A stretch of DNA of 64,000 nucleotides from Streptomyces sp. CG4 (lineage in GTDB: Bacteria > Actinomycetota > Actinomycetes > Streptomycetales > Streptomycetaceae). The notes under the pieces were generated by a model. That model did no database searches, had not been told where the DNA came from, and saw only the letters and a program-made list of their open reading frames with translations. The stretch is from assembly GCF_041080655.1 (NCBI RefSeq), contig NZ_CP163525.1, positions 1,736,001 through 1,800,000 on the forward strand, given 5' to 3'. The translations under genes were made by a program, and so were the position numbers. Position 1 is the first letter of the stretch. Each line of letters starts with the position of its first letter. Shown here piece by piece: positions 15,819 through 27,037 of the stretch.

Positions 15819-17945
15819 TCACCCTCGCTGCTCGGTCGCGGAGACCTCGACGCGGTTGTCGTGGTAGACGGCGCCGCCGCCCATGTCCGAGTCCCGCTCG
15901 GCCACGGTGGCGTTGACGCCCGCCTGGTTCCCGGTGAGCTTCGACCACCAGCCCTTGGTGGTGCGGGCCACCCCCGGCCGCACCGAGTCGCTCACCTGCA
16001 GCTGCGCGGTGAAGGCGCCCCGGTCGTTGAAGATCCGCACCTGCTGACCCTCGACCAGTCCCCGGGCCGCCGCGTCGTCGGGATGCAGTTCCACGAAGGG
16101 TGCCCCGGCCCGGCGCACCAGTGACTCCTTGTTCGCGAACGTCGTGTTGAGGAAAAAGTGCTGGGCCGAGGAGATGAGCACCAGCGGCAGCCTGCGTGCC
16201 AGCTCCGGATCCGCGGCCTCCTTGGGGGGCGTGTATCCGGTCAGCGGGTCGTACCCGTCGGCGGCCGCCGTCTCGGACACGAACTCCAGCTTCCCCGACG
16301 GCGTGGGAAAGCCGTCCGCGAACGGCACGAAGGGACTGGGGTAGTTGAGCCGGACGAAGCCCTCCCTGCGCAGCCGGTCCAGGTCGACGCCGTCCAGCGA
16401 GGGGTGGCCACTGGACAGCAGCTGCCGGGCGAGGTCTTCGTCGGAGTCGAAGAGGCTCGGATCCGTCAGGCCCAGCCGCGCCGCGAGCCGGCGGAATGTC
16501 TCCGTGGTCGACAGGCACTCGCCGGGCGGGGCGACCGCGGGCTCGTTCCACGTGATGTACATGTGCCCGTACCCGTCGAGCAGATCGGTGTGCTCGGTCT
16601 GCATCGTGGCCGGCAGCACGATGTCGGCGTAGTCCACCGTGTCGGTGCGGAAATGCTCCATGACCACGGTGAACAGGTCTTCGCGCAGCAGGCCCGTGTG
16701 CACCTGGCCCTGGCCGCCCACCGCCGTGGCCGGGTTGGCCCCGTAGACGAACAACGCCTTGACCGGTGGATCGTCGACCGTGGTGAGCGCCTCGCCGAGG
16801 CGGGTCATCGAGAGGCTTCGTACCGGCCCGGGCAGCAGGTCGTCACGGAAGAGTGCCTCACGGTCGCCGCCGAAGTAACCGTCCGTCGAGTAGGCCAGAC
16901 CGCCGCCCGGGAGCTTCCAGTCACCCGTCACCCCGGGCAGCGCCGCCAGCGTACGGAGTGCCATGCCGCCCCCGGCGTGCCGCTGGATCCCCTGCGCCGC
17001 CTTCATCCCGGTGGGCCGGGTGACGGCCAGGCGCCGCCCGAGTCGCTCGACCGTCTCCACCGGCAGCCCGCAGATCTCCGCCGTACGTTCCGGCGTGAAC
17101 TGCTCGATGCGTGCGCGGAACTCGGGCCAGCCCACCGTGTGTTCCGCCAGGTACGCGCGGTCCTCGGCGCCGAGCGATATCACCACGTTGAGCAGCCCGA
17201 GGGCGAACGCCGCATCCGTGCCGGGGTTGAGCGGCACATGCTCGTCGGCGAGCCGAGCCGTCTTGGTCAGGACCGGATCGATGGCCACGACGTACGCCCC
17301 GGACCGCTGTGCCTGCGACAGCACCTTCCAGAGGTGGTGGCTCGTGGTGAGCGTGTTGCAGCCCCACAGCAGGATGAGCCGGGCGTGGCGCAGATCCTCG
17401 GGGTCGATGCCTCGACTGGTGCCGAGCGTGTAACCGGTGCCCACCAGGCCTGCGATCGAGCAGATCGTCATGTCGTGGCGGGACGCGCCCAAGGTGTTCC
17501 ACAGCCGGCTGCCGGCGCGCCCCTGCAGGCCCTGCAGATAGCCCAGGTTCCCGGTTCCCTGGTAAGGCCAGATGGCCTGGCCGCCGTACCGGTCGATCAC
17601 CTCCGTGAGACGGTCGGCGATCTCGCCGAGCGCCTCGTCCCAGCCGATGCGCTCGAACCGGCCCTCGCCCTTGCGCCCGGTCCGGCGCAGGGGATGTGTC
17701 AGACGGTCGGGTGCCCGTGTGTGCTCCAGGTACTGGTTCACCTTCACGCACAGCGTTCCGCGGGTGTAAGGATGGTCCGGGTTTCCGCGCAGCCGCACCG
17801 CGACGCCGTCCTCGACCTCGACCTGCCAGGAACATGCGTCCGGGCAGTCCAGCGGGCAGCCTCCGGGGAGGATCTTCAGGGCACGTCTTGCCGGCGCGGA
17901 GGCACCCTGCGCCGTCTGCGCCGGGTCGCGGGTGTCCCGGTTCAC
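15819..17945 (-). CDS. Molybdopterin-dependent oxidoreductase, candidate nitro-group reductase of the cluster
   Basis: The GTG start at 17945 overlaps the DapF-like stop (GTGA), giving 708 residues. The N-terminal [4Fe-4S] motif is complete (Cys30, 34, 38 and 66). Molybdopterin-binding segments follow (LLWGCNTLTTSHHLW, VDYADIVLPATMQTEHTD), and the C-terminal cap domain ends with NQAGVNATVAERDSDMGGG. This is the DMSO reductase/formate dehydrogenase-like family. In belactosin biosynthesis a molybdopterin enzyme (I recall the name BelN) has been linked to reduction of the nitrocyclopropyl group to the amine; position next to BelK/BelL homologues supports the same role here. Confidence 0.85.
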   Translation of the reverse strand: MNRDTRDPAQTAQGASAPARRALKILPGGCPLDCPDACSWQVEVEDGVAVRLRGNPDHPYTRGTLCVKVNQYLEHTRAPDRLTHPLRRTGRKGEGRFERIGWDEALGEIADRLTEVIDRYGGQAIWPYQGTGNLGYLQGLQGRAGSRLWNTLGASRHDMTICSIAGLVGTGYTLGTSRGIDPEDLRHARLILLWGCNTLTTSHHLWKVLSQAQRSGAYVVAIDPVLTKTARLADEHVPLNPGTDAAFALGLLNVVISLGAEDRAYLAEHTVGWPEFRARIEQFTPERTAEICGLPVETVERLGRRLAVTRPTGMKAAQGIQRHAGGGMALRTLAALPGVTGDWKLPGGGLAYSTDGYFGGDREALFRDDLLPGPVRSLSMTRLGEALTTVDDPPVKALFVYGANPATAVGGQGQVHTGLLREDLFTVVMEHFRTDTVDYADIVLPATMQTEHTDLLDGYGHMYITWNEPAVAPPGECLSTTETFRRLAARLGLTDPSLFDSDEDLARQLLSSGHPSLDGVDLDRLRREGFVRLNYPSPFVPFADGFPTPSGKLEFVSETAAADGYDPLTGYTPPKEAADPELARRLPLVLISSAQHFFLNTTFANKESLVRRAGAPFVELHPDDAAARGLVEGQQVRIFNDRGAFTAQLQVSDSVRPGVARTTKGWWSKLTGNQAGVNATVAERDSDMGGGAVYHDNRVEVSATEQRG

Positions 17946-18820
17946 TGTGGCCGCTCCCCGTGCAGGTGCGGCACGAACTCGTCGGCCAAGGTCACCTGGC
18001 CGACGCAGGAACTGGGTCCGGAGAGCAGCACCCGCTCGTCCCCCGTGATCTCCACGGCCACGGTGCCGCCGGGCATGACCACGGTCACCGAGGGATCGGT
18101 GAGCCCCAGCCGGTAGGCGGCGCAGGCGGCGGCGCAGGCACCGCTGCCGGAAGCCAGGGCGTAACCGACACCCCGTTCCCAGATCTGGATCCGCAGGGTG
18201 CGCCGGTCCTCGACGGTGAGCAGCTCGGCGTTGGGCCGCTCCGCGAAGCCGGCGTACCCGACGATCGCCGGGCCGAGCCGGGCGGCGAGCTCGGCGGTCG
18301 CATCGTCGACCAGCGCGACCAGATGCGGCACGCCGTTGTGGACCGCCGTCGCGTTCACCTGGGTGCCCGGCTCGATCTCGAGTGGCACGCCGACCAGCTC
18401 CGCACCGCCGGCCACCGCGGGACTGTGGTGGGTCCACGAGCCCAGGTCGATGGTGCTGGCGGCGGTGACCGGGCTGCCGAGCCGCACCCTCACGTCTCCG
18501 CCGGGTGTCCGCAGCGTGACCTCGTCGCGGCGCGTGCGGCCGTGCTCGCGCAGGTACCGGGCGAAGATGCGCAAGCCGTTCGCGTTGCGCGCGCACTCGG
18601 AACCGTCGGAGTTGAAGACCCGTACCTCGAACGTGTCCTGGGGGTCGGCCGCCGGGTCCGCGGCGGGGAGGGGGCCGTAGAGCACCCCGTCCGCCCCGAC
18701 GCCGGTACGTCGGTCGCACAGGACCCGGGTGGCCGTGGCGCCCGGCGCGGGCGCGCCGAGCTCCGGGTCGGCAACGAGGTAGTCATTGCCGAGGGTGTGG
18801 TACTTCATGAGCGTGGTCAT
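17942..18820 (-). CDS. Diaminopimelate-epimerase-fold protein lacking both catalytic cysteines
   Basis: The ATG at 18820 overlaps the dioxygenase stop by 4 bases, giving 292 residues. The fold is clear from FVNSDGSE-type and ERGVG…GSGACAA motifs. In DapF the first catalytic Cys lies in the CGNG motif; here it reads NANG (Asn79). The second lies in ACGxGACA after ERGxGET; here it reads ERGVGYALASGSGACA (Ser224), and the Glu-Thr pair is replaced by Tyr-Ala. Two-base DAP epimerisation is therefore unlikely. Other DapF-fold enzymes, such as PhzF, work without the cysteines, so an isomerase or non-catalytic role is possible. Confidence 0.8.
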   Translation of the reverse strand: MTTLMKYHTLGNDYLVADPELGAPAPGATATRVLCDRRTGVGADGVLYGPLPAADPAADPQDTFEVRVFNSDGSECARNANGLRIFARYLREHGRTRRDEVTLRTPGGDVRVRLGSPVTAASTIDLGSWTHHSPAVAGGAELVGVPLEIEPGTQVNATAVHNGVPHLVALVDDATAELAARLGPAIVGYAGFAERPNAELLTVEDRRTLRIQIWERGVGYALASGSGACAAACAAYRLGLTDPSVTVVMPGGTVAVEITGDERVLLSGPSSCVGQVTLADEFVPHLHGERPQ

Positions 18821-19506
18821 CCGCGGCCCTCGCTGATGGCACCTTCCTCGAAGGCCTCGCCGTACCAGCGTTCGCTCCAGCGCGAGAACGACACCACCGT
18901 GATGTCGCGGTGGCCCTCCTCCTCGATCGGCACGATGTCGGTCACGTAGTGCCACAGCGCACGGTCGTCGAACGCGATGGCCTGCCCCGCCGGCAGGGTC
19001 GCGGTGAAGATGGGCTTCTCCTTGTCGTCCGCGCTGCGCAGGGTCAGCTCGGCGCCGGTGATGCCGACACGGTTGTAGACGGAGATCACCACGAACTCGT
19101 GGCCGTCCTGGTGCACGCCTTCCGGGACGACGACGCCCTGCAGCTCCTTGTTGGCGATGACCCGGTACTGGTGGACGTTGATCTGCCAGATGTCGTCCTC
19201 GGGCAGCGGGATCTGGGCGCAGGCCTCCCGGATGTGCTCGACCAGGTCGATCTGGATCGGCTGGTAGTGCCGCCGGATGCCGCCCGCGATCGGGTTGAAC
19301 TTGGAGTAGGTGACGTACGGGCGGTGCGGGAGCCGCTCGAAGTGCCAGGCGCCGTCCCGGTGTTCGAGCCGGTACTGGGAGAAGCGGCGCCAGCGGTTGC
19401 CGTTGCCGATGTACTCGTCGAAGGCGAGGTCCTCGAAACTCTTCAGAATGTCCTCACCCGTCTCGGGGAGGTCGAAGACCTGAAAGTGCTGCGCGTTGAG
19501 AGTCAC
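18817..19506 (-). CDS. belL: 2OG/Fe(II) dioxygenase, BelL/HrmJ-like nitrocyclopropane-forming enzyme
   Basis: The GTG start at 19506 follows AAAGG and gives 229 residues. The Fe(II) facial triad is visible: His132-x-Asp134 in GVHQDGHEF and His186 in LWHYV, with Arg200 as the likely 2-oxoglutarate anchor. The family resembles free-amino-acid hydroxylases such as isoleucine dioxygenase. Placement directly after a haem-oxygenase-like oxidase reproduces the BelK-BelL and HrmI-HrmJ pairs, in which this enzyme closes the cyclopropane of 6-nitronorleucine. The function is inferred from family and context. Confidence 0.75.
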   Translation of the reverse strand: MTLNAQHFQVFDLPETGEDILKSFEDLAFDEYIGNGNRWRRFSQYRLEHRDGAWHFERLPHRPYVTYSKFNPIAGGIRRHYQPIQIDLVEHIREACAQIPLPEDDIWQINVHQYRVIANKELQGVVVPEGVHQDGHEFVVISVYNRVGITGAELTLRSADDKEKPIFTATLPAGQAIAFDDRALWHYVTDIVPIEEEGHRDITVVSFSRWSERWYGEAFEEGAISEGRG

Positions 19507-19543
19507 GGTCGATGCCTTTCGGGAGAGGCGGGGCAACGGTGGT

Positions 19544-20596
19544 TCAGGCGGGCAGGGGCTGCTTCAGGCACACTTCGAGGACTTGGTCGAGGTAGTGCGC
19601 CGAGGTGTTGAGCCGCACAAGGGTGCCGAGCGCGATCTCGCGGCCGGCGGCGGGATCGCGCTCGACGACCGGCCCGATGACGTTCTTGTACCAGCCGGCC
19701 GCGTGGTGGGCGTCGACGCTGATGTGGATGTCGTGGTAGACCTTGCCCTCCGGCGGGAGCCCGAGGCGGTCCCATGCGGTGACCAACTGGCGGAAACGCC
19801 GGGGGGCCAGGAACTCGGTGACGCCGTAGTAGCCGATGGCGCGCAGGTAGTGCCGGCGGCTGAGCGCGAGGCCGGCCGAGATGTTGCCGCATTCCTTGGC
19901 GGCGAGCAGCAGATTCGACTCGACGTAGCCCTGGTCGACGCCGATCGAGGTGAGGCACTGGGAGAAGAGTGTCGTATGGACGTCGGCGAACTCGCCGTTG
20001 CCCATCTCGTCCCAGTAGTTGGCCGCGATCTCCATCTTCTCGACGCCGGTCGCGCCGAACTGCATGACGGCGAGGATGTCGTCGAAGCGCGGGTCCAGGG
20101 AGGTCTCCTGGGCCAGCAGGAAGCGTATGTCCTCGACCGTCGCCGAGTTCGTCAGGTGCTCGGAGTACAGCGGGTGGGCGCTCGCCGGGTGGTCCTGTAT
20201 GAGGGCCTTGAGCCAGCGTACGTACTCCTTCTCACCGCTGGGATAGCCGCTCAGCAACTCCTCGGGCACCTGCCGGAACTCATGGTCCAGCATGGCGTTC
20301 TCGAGGATGCTCGTGACGTCCCGCAGGATCGGCTGGGGGTCCTGGTCGGGGTTGCGTGACGCGGACTGGCTGAACTCGTAGGCGTAGATGACCGCGAGTA
20401 CTTCGTGCAGGTGCTCGCGGGCCGCGGCGTCGCGGCCGTGGAAGGCCAGGTCGGCAAGGCGCCGGCACTCCCCGGCCAGCTCGGCGCGGTGGGCGTAGTC
20501 GTCGACGAGCTCCTGCCATTTCCCGAAGGTCTCCGAGGTGAGCGCCGCCGTGAAATCGGCCAGGCGCGGGAAGTCGTACTGCTGCGGATCAGGCAT
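19544..20596 (-). CDS. belK: Haem-oxygenase-like diiron oxidase, BelK/HrmI-like lysine N-oxygenase
   Basis: The 350-residue protein has the ligand pattern of the HDO superfamily in its second half: QETSLD (Glu164), EIAANYWDEMGNG with Glu189, ADVHTTLF (His207), and YHDIHISVDAHH with Asp/His near 289-298. A GAGGAA ribosome site precedes ATG 20596. BelK and HrmI oxidise the side-chain amine of L-lysine to give 6-nitronorleucine. The neighbouring 2OG dioxygenase and molybdopterin enzyme make the same function the best reading here. The N-terminal about 150 residues are helical and less conserved. Confidence 0.75.
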   Translation of the reverse strand: MPDPQQYDFPRLADFTAALTSETFGKWQELVDDYAHRAELAGECRRLADLAFHGRDAAAREHLHEVLAVIYAYEFSQSASRNPDQDPQPILRDVTSILENAMLDHEFRQVPEELLSGYPSGEKEYVRWLKALIQDHPASAHPLYSEHLTNSATVEDIRFLLAQETSLDPRFDDILAVMQFGATGVEKMEIAANYWDEMGNGEFADVHTTLFSQCLTSIGVDQGYVESNLLLAAKECGNISAGLALSRRHYLRAIGYYGVTEFLAPRRFRQLVTAWDRLGLPPEGKVYHDIHISVDAHHAAGWYKNVIGPVVERDPAAGREIALGTLVRLNTSAHYLDQVLEVCLKQPLPA

Positions 20597-20743
20597 GTCG
20601 GGATTCCTCTATTCCCTTCAGTGAAACGCCGAAAAAGCTTTCAGCTTCGTTTCGTGTCAGCTTAACCAGAGGTGCTGCACACGGTCCAAGTTCAGCTTTT
20701 TATCGCGCTCATAAATAGATTTACTCATCGCGCGATCACGCAG

Positions 20744-22638
<1,895 letters not shown>

Positions 22639-23328
22639 ATGACGCAAGCGTTTGAGATCAAGGGAAACGACCTCTGGGACCCGACAACGTTCGACGCGCT
22701 GCGCCGTCAGCTCATTCCGTCGTTCGACCTGATCTACGAGGCCGCGGTGCGTACCGTCGCGGCGACCGTGCCGGCCGTGCCGCGGGTACTCGATCTCGGC
22801 GCCGGCACCGGTCTGCTGAGCGCGGCCATCCTGCGTGAACTCCCCGAGGCGAACGTGGTGCTCGTCGACCGCTCGGAACTGATGCTGACGCAGGCCCGAA
22901 GCCGCTTCGCCAGCCAGGAAGGGGTCACGGTGCAGACCGGGGACCTGACCGACCCGCTGCCGGAGGGGGAGTTCGACGCGGTCGTCTCCGGTCTCGCGAT
23001 CCACCACCTGAGCCACACCGACAAGCGCCACCTGTTCCGGCGCATCCACGACGCGCTGCGCCCCGGCGGCGTCTTCGTCAACGTCGAACAGGTGCAAGGC
23101 CCGCTGCCGCACCTGGAATCCCTCTACGACAGTCAGCACGAACTGCACGTGGCCCGTGAGCAGGCGCCGGCCCACGAATGGGCGGCTGGCCGCGAGCGCA
23201 TGAAATTCGACGTCTGCATCGACCTGGAAACCCAATTGCAGTGGCTGCGCGACGCCGGTTTCCGCAGCGTCGATTGCCTCGCCAAGGACTTCCGCTTCGC
23301 CACCTACGCCGGCTGGGTCTCCGCATGA
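22639..23328 (+). CDS. SAM-dependent methyltransferase, candidate alkylmalate O-methyltransferase
   Basis: The 229-residue product has the class I Rossmann motifs: motif I VLDLGAGTGLLSAAIL, NVVLVDRSELML, and the post-motif region FDAVVSGLAIHHLSH. Its stop overlaps the AMP-ligase start (ATGA), so the two are coupled. In the cystargolide/belactosin pathway a methyltransferase esterifies a carboxylate of the alkylmalate before activation. The same role fits here because leuC and leuD follow in the operon. Confidence 0.82.
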   Translation: MTQAFEIKGNDLWDPTTFDALRRQLIPSFDLIYEAAVRTVAATVPAVPRVLDLGAGTGLLSAAILRELPEANVVLVDRSELMLTQARSRFASQEGVTVQTGDLTDPLPEGEFDAVVSGLAIHHLSHTDKRHLFRRIHDALRPGGVFVNVEQVQGPLPHLESLYDSQHELHVAREQAPAHEWAAGRERMKFDVCIDLETQLQWLRDAGFRSVDCLAKDFRFATYAGWVSA

Positions 23329-24863
23329 CGGCACTCTACGAAGCAATCCACGAAATCGCGCGGCGCCGGCCGAAAGCGATTGCAGTCGAGACGACGGCCG
23401 GCGAGCGCACCACGTACGCCGAACTCCTCGCGCAGGCCGACCGGATCGCGGTCGGCCTGCGCGCCCGCGGCGTCACCGAGGGCCGTGTGGTCGTCTGCTC
23501 GGGCTTGGCCAACGACGCCTCCTACGTCGCCTTCCTGCTCGGGGTCTGCGCGGCCGGTGCCGCCTATGTCCCGCTGCTCGCCGACTTCGACGCCGCCGCC
23601 GTGGCCCGTGCCTTGCGGATGACGGAACCCGTGCTCTGGGTCGGCCCCGAGAACCACCACCGCGCAGGCGTCACGACGCCCCGCGTGGAACTCGCCGAGT
23701 TGCAGACCTCCGGCGCCGCGGCCGGCCCGGCGCCGGGCGCACGGGCCATTGCACCGGGCGGACGGGCGATCGCACCGGAGGGACGCGCGATTGCGCCGGA
23801 GGGGCGGGCGATTGCGCCGGGGACCTTCCGGATGCTGTGGACCTCCGGCTCGACGAAGGCGCCCAAGCTCGTCACCTGGCGCCAGGAGCCCTTCGTACGC
23901 GAGCGCCGGCGCTGGATCGCCCACATCGAAGCGACCGAGCGCGACGCGTTCTTCTGCAGGCACACCCTTGACGTGGCGCACGCGACCGACCTGCACGCCT
24001 TCGCGGCGCTGCTCGCCGGCGCCCGTCTGATCCTCGCCGACCCGGGCGCGGAGCCCGCGACGCTGCTGTCGCAGCTGGCCGCGACCGGTGCCACCTACAC
24101 CAGCATGCTGCCCAATCACTACGCGGACATGATGGCGGCCGCCGGGCAACGGCCCGGCACCGATCTCTCCCGGCTGCGCCGCCCGATGTGCGGCGGCGCG
24201 TACGCGAGCCCGGCCCTCATCGCCGGGGCTGCCGATGTACTCGGCATCCGCATCCGCCACATCTACGGCTCGACCGAGTTCGGCCTCGCCCTGGGCAACA
24301 TGGCGGACGAGGTGCAGAGCGTCGGCGGTATGCGGGAGGTCGCGGGCGTTCGCGCCCGTCTGGAGGCGCTTGCCGGGTACGACCGGGACGACCTCGGCCA
24401 TCTGGTGCTCACCTCCGACTGCACCAGCGACGGCTACCTGGACGACGCCGAGGCCAACGCGGCCACCTTCCGTGGCCCCGACTTCTGGACCGGCGACGTC
24501 GCCCAGCGCCTGGACGACGGCAGCCTCCGCCTGCTCGGGCGCGTCACCGACCTCGTGCTGGCCACGGACGGCCCCCTGGCCGTTCCCCTCCTCGACGAAC
24601 TCATCGCGAAGCAATGCCCGGTCGCCGAGTCCGTCAGCCTCGCCGCCGACACGGACACGTTGAGCAACCGCGTGCTCGTGGTGCTGCGCGCGGCACCGGG
24701 AACCCCCGACGACGACGCCGTCACCGCGGTCGACAAGCTCCTCGCCGCGCACGGACTGACCGGTGCGGTCCTGGCATTCGACCGGATCCCGCGCACCGTC
24801 GTCGGCAAAGCCGACCGCGCGCTGATCCGCCGCCGCCACTTCCCGGCGTCGAGTTCCTCCTGA
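23325..24863 (+). CDS. Stand-alone AMP-dependent ligase, candidate beta-lactone-forming or coupling enzyme
   Basis: The ATG at 23325 overlaps the methyltransferase stop, giving 512 residues. ANL motifs are present: [15 protein letters not shown] (P-loop about residues 172-185), [34 protein letters not shown] and the C-terminal catalytic lysine in [11 protein letters not shown]. No carrier domain follows. A four-copy seven-residue repeat lies at residues 138-165, just before the P-loop. With the methyltransferase it probably activates the alkylmalate ester; intramolecular attack by the hydroxyl would give the beta-lactone. The repeat is not expected in this family. Confidence 0.82.
   Translation: MTALYEAIHEIARRRPKAIAVETTAGERTTYAELLAQADRIAVGLRARGVTEGRVVVCSGLANDASYVAFLLGVCAAGAAYVPLLADFDAAAVARALRMTEPVLWVGPENHHRAGVTTPRVELAELQTSGAAAGPAPGARAIAPGGRAIAPEGRAIAPEGRAIAPGTFRMLWTSGSTKAPKLVTWRQEPFVRERRRWIAHIEATERDAFFCRHTLDVAHATDLHAFAALLAGARLILADPGAEPATLLSQLAATGATYTSMLPNHYADMMAAAGQRPGTDLSRLRRPMCGGAYASPALIAGAADVLGIRIRHIYGSTEFGLALGNMADEVQSVGGMREVAGVRARLEALAGYDRDDLGHLVLTSDCTSDGYLDDAEANAATFRGPDFWTGDVAQRLDDGSLRLLGRVTDLVLATDGPLAVPLLDELIAKQCPVAESVSLAADTDTLSNRVLVVLRAAPGTPDDDAVTAVDKLLAAHGLTGAVLAFDRIPRTVVGKADRALIRRRHFPASSSS
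23736..23819 (+). repeat. Four in-frame 21-base repeats inside the AMP-ligase gene
   Basis: Consecutive 21-base units encode G-x-R-A-I-A-P (x = Ala, Gly, Glu, Glu). The last two units are nearly identical at the DNA level, so the expansion looks recent. Copy-number change would lengthen or shorten a surface linker without frameshift. Confidence 0.85.
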
Positions 24864-24904
24864 CGCACCAGCCGTCAGCGACATGCTCTGAAAGGGCGAG
24901 TCTC

Positions 24905-26296
24905 ATGACCCGGAAAACCCTGGTAGACAAGATCTGGGACCTGCACGTCGTCGAGTCCGGGGCAGCCGACCTCATCTACATCGACCTGCACCTGCTGCAC
25001 GAGGTCAGTTCGCCCCAGGCGTTCGCCGGGTTGCGCGAGGCCGGCCGCGCGGTACGCCGCCCCGCCCTCGCGGTCGCCACCTCCGACCATGACGTCCCGA
25101 CCGACGGGCGCGAGCTGCCGCCGGACGCGGGCGCCGCCAAGCAGTTGCAGGTGCTCGCCGACAACTGCCGCGACAACGACATCGAGCTGCACCCGGTGGG
25201 AAGCCCGGGGCAGGGCATCGTGCACGTGATCGGCCCGCAGATGGGGCTCACCCGGCCCGGTACGACCATCGTCTGCGGCGACAGCCACACCGCCACCCAC
25301 GGCGCGTTCGGCGCCATCGCGTTCGGCATCGGCACCAGCGAGATCGAGCACGTCCTTGCCACGCAGACCCTGCGGGCCCGCCGGCCGGAGTCCATGGCCG
25401 TCACGGTCACCGGGGAACTCCCGCCGGGTGTCACCGCCAAGGACCTCGCGCTGGGCATCCTCGCTGCCGGCGGCACCGACGCGGGCACGGGAACGCTCAT
25501 CGAGTTCCGGGGCCCCGCCGTGCGCGCGCTGTCCATGGAGGGGCGGATGACGCTGTGCAACATGGCCGTCGAGATGGGCGCGCGCAGTGGTCTGGTCGCT
25601 CCCGACGACACCACGTTCACGTACCTGAAGGGTCGCCCCCGGGCCCCGCGCGGCGAGCTGTGGGAGCAGGCCGTCGCCGAATGGCGGACGTTGTGCAGCG
25701 ACCCGGACGCGGTCTTCGGCCGTGAACTGGTCTTCGACGCAGGGTCGTTGGCGCCGCGGGTGACCTGGGGCACGAACCCCGGGCAGAGCGTGCCGGTCGA
25801 CGGCGTGGTCCCCGACCCCGCCGACAGCACCGATCCCGGCGAGCGGGCCGCCGCCGAGCGCGCCCTCGCCTACATGGACCTGCGCCCCGGCACCAAGATG
25901 CGCGACGTCGGCATCGATGTGGTGTTCATCGGTTCCTGCACCAACAGCCGGATCGAGGATCTGCGCGCCGCGGCCGACGTGTTGCGCGGGCGGCGCGTGG
26001 CCGACGGCGTACGCGGCCTGGTCGTCCCCGGCTCGATGCTCGTGCGTCAGCTGGCCGAGCAGGAAGGGCTGGACCGGGTCTTCGCCGCGGCGGGCTTCGA
26101 ATGGCGCATGCCGGGCTGCTCGATGTGCGTCGGCATCAACGGCGACACCGTCGCGCCGGGTCAGCGCTGTGCGTCGACCTCCAACCGCAACTTCGAAGGC
26201 CGGCAGGGGGCCGGCGCCCGGACGCATCTCGTGTCCCCCGCCACGGCCGCCGCCACCGCCGTTGCCGGGCGTTTCGCCACGCCGGCCGACCTGTGA
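24905..26296 (+). CDS. leuC: 3-Isopropylmalate dehydratase large subunit homologue (LeuC-like)
   Basis: The ATG at 24905 gives 463 residues. Aconitase-family features include [24 protein letters not shown], the iron-sulfur cysteines in [13 protein letters not shown] and [13 protein letters not shown], and [22 protein letters not shown] near the end. With LeuD it would isomerise the 2-alkylmalate made by the LeuA homologue to the 3-alkylmalate. It sits 12 bases upstream of leuD in the plus-strand biosynthetic operon. Confidence 0.88.
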   Translation: MTRKTLVDKIWDLHVVESGAADLIYIDLHLLHEVSSPQAFAGLREAGRAVRRPALAVATSDHDVPTDGRELPPDAGAAKQLQVLADNCRDNDIELHPVGSPGQGIVHVIGPQMGLTRPGTTIVCGDSHTATHGAFGAIAFGIGTSEIEHVLATQTLRARRPESMAVTVTGELPPGVTAKDLALGILAAGGTDAGTGTLIEFRGPAVRALSMEGRMTLCNMAVEMGARSGLVAPDDTTFTYLKGRPRAPRGELWEQAVAEWRTLCSDPDAVFGRELVFDAGSLAPRVTWGTNPGQSVPVDGVVPDPADSTDPGERAAAERALAYMDLRPGTKMRDVGIDVVFIGSCTNSRIEDLRAAADVLRGRRVADGVRGLVVPGSMLVRQLAEQEGLDRVFAAAGFEWRMPGCSMCVGINGDTVAPGQRCASTSNRNFEGRQGAGARTHLVSPATAAATAVAGRFATPADL

Positions 26297-26308
26297 GGGA
26301 GAAGCCGT

Positions 26309-26905
26309 ATGGAACCGATCATCCGTGTCACCGGCTGTGGGGTGCCCCTGGACCGGCCCAACGTCGACACCGACCAGATCATCCCCGCCGCATGGCTGAA
26401 GAACACCACCCGCACCGGTTACGCCGACGGCCTCTTCGAGCAGTGGCGCCGCGACCCGGGCTTCGTCCTCAACCGGCCCGAGCGTGCCGGGGCGGCGATC
26501 CTGGTCAGCGGCCCGAACTTCGGCTGCGGTTCGTCGCGTGAGCACGCGCCGTGGGCGCTGCACGAGTGGGGTTTCCGGGCGGTGATCGCACCGGGGTTCG
26601 CGGACATCTTCCGCAACAACATGCCGAACGCCGGGCTGGTCCCCGTCTGGTGCGAGCCGGCGGTGGCCGCTGCCCTGATGGCCGCCACCACTGCCGACGC
26701 CACCGCCGAGATCAGCGTCGACGTGGCTGAGCGAACGGTCACCTGCGCGGCAGCCGGGGTCCGGGCGGCGCCGTTCCGACTCGACGACGACGCCCGCGAC
26801 AGGCTCGTCTCCGGGCTGACCCAGCTGGAGGTGACGTTGCGCGCCGCTGACCGGATCGCGGCGTACGAGCGGGCTCGCGCCCCCTGGCTGGACGTTTCCG
26901 CCTGA
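26309..26905 (+). CDS. leuD: 3-Isopropylmalate dehydratase small subunit homologue (LeuD-like)
   Basis: The 198-residue product has the swivel-domain motifs NVDTDQIIPAAWLK and GPNFGCGSSREHAPWAL. It pairs with the adjacent LeuC homologue to form the active isomerase. It is the last gene of the operon, and a strong hairpin follows at 26986-27028. No LeuB-type dehydrogenase follows, which fits diversion of the alkylmalate to a product rather than to leucine. Confidence 0.88.
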   Translation: MEPIIRVTGCGVPLDRPNVDTDQIIPAAWLKNTTRTGYADGLFEQWRRDPGFVLNRPERAGAAILVSGPNFGCGSSREHAPWALHEWGFRAVIAPGFADIFRNNMPNAGLVPVWCEPAVAAALMAATTADATAEISVDVAERTVTCAAAGVRAAPFRLDDDARDRLVSGLTQLEVTLRAADRIAAYERARAPWLDVSA

Positions 26906-26985
26906 GGCACGGCTGCGGATCCTGGCGCCACCGCCCGCCCGACGGCCTCCTGGGCGGCCCGGCCTGCCGCCGTGAACCTCGTCAG

Positions 26986-27028
26986 CGACCGCTGCCCGGC
27001 ACCGCGAGGCGCCGCCGGGCAGCGGTCG
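26986..27028. terminator. Bidirectional terminator hairpin
   Basis: A perfect 15-base stem (CGACCGCTGCCCGGC and its complement) with a 13-base loop lies between the convergent leuD-like and phosphoketolase genes. A short T-containing tract follows on the plus strand. Confidence 0.75.
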
Positions 27029-27037
27029 TTCCGTTCC

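Noticed and set aside
17942..18820. Ordinary diaminopimelate epimerase for lysine biosynthesis
   Set aside because: Both catalytic cysteines and the ERGxGET motif are replaced, and the gene is locked inside the biosynthetic operon.
23304..24884. A 526-codon minus-strand frame
   Set aside because: It is antisense to the AMP-ligase; the opposite strand has all ligase motifs.
24875..26563. A 562-codon minus-strand frame opposite leuC and leuD
   Set aside because: The aconitase-family cysteines and motifs are on the plus strand; this frame has none.
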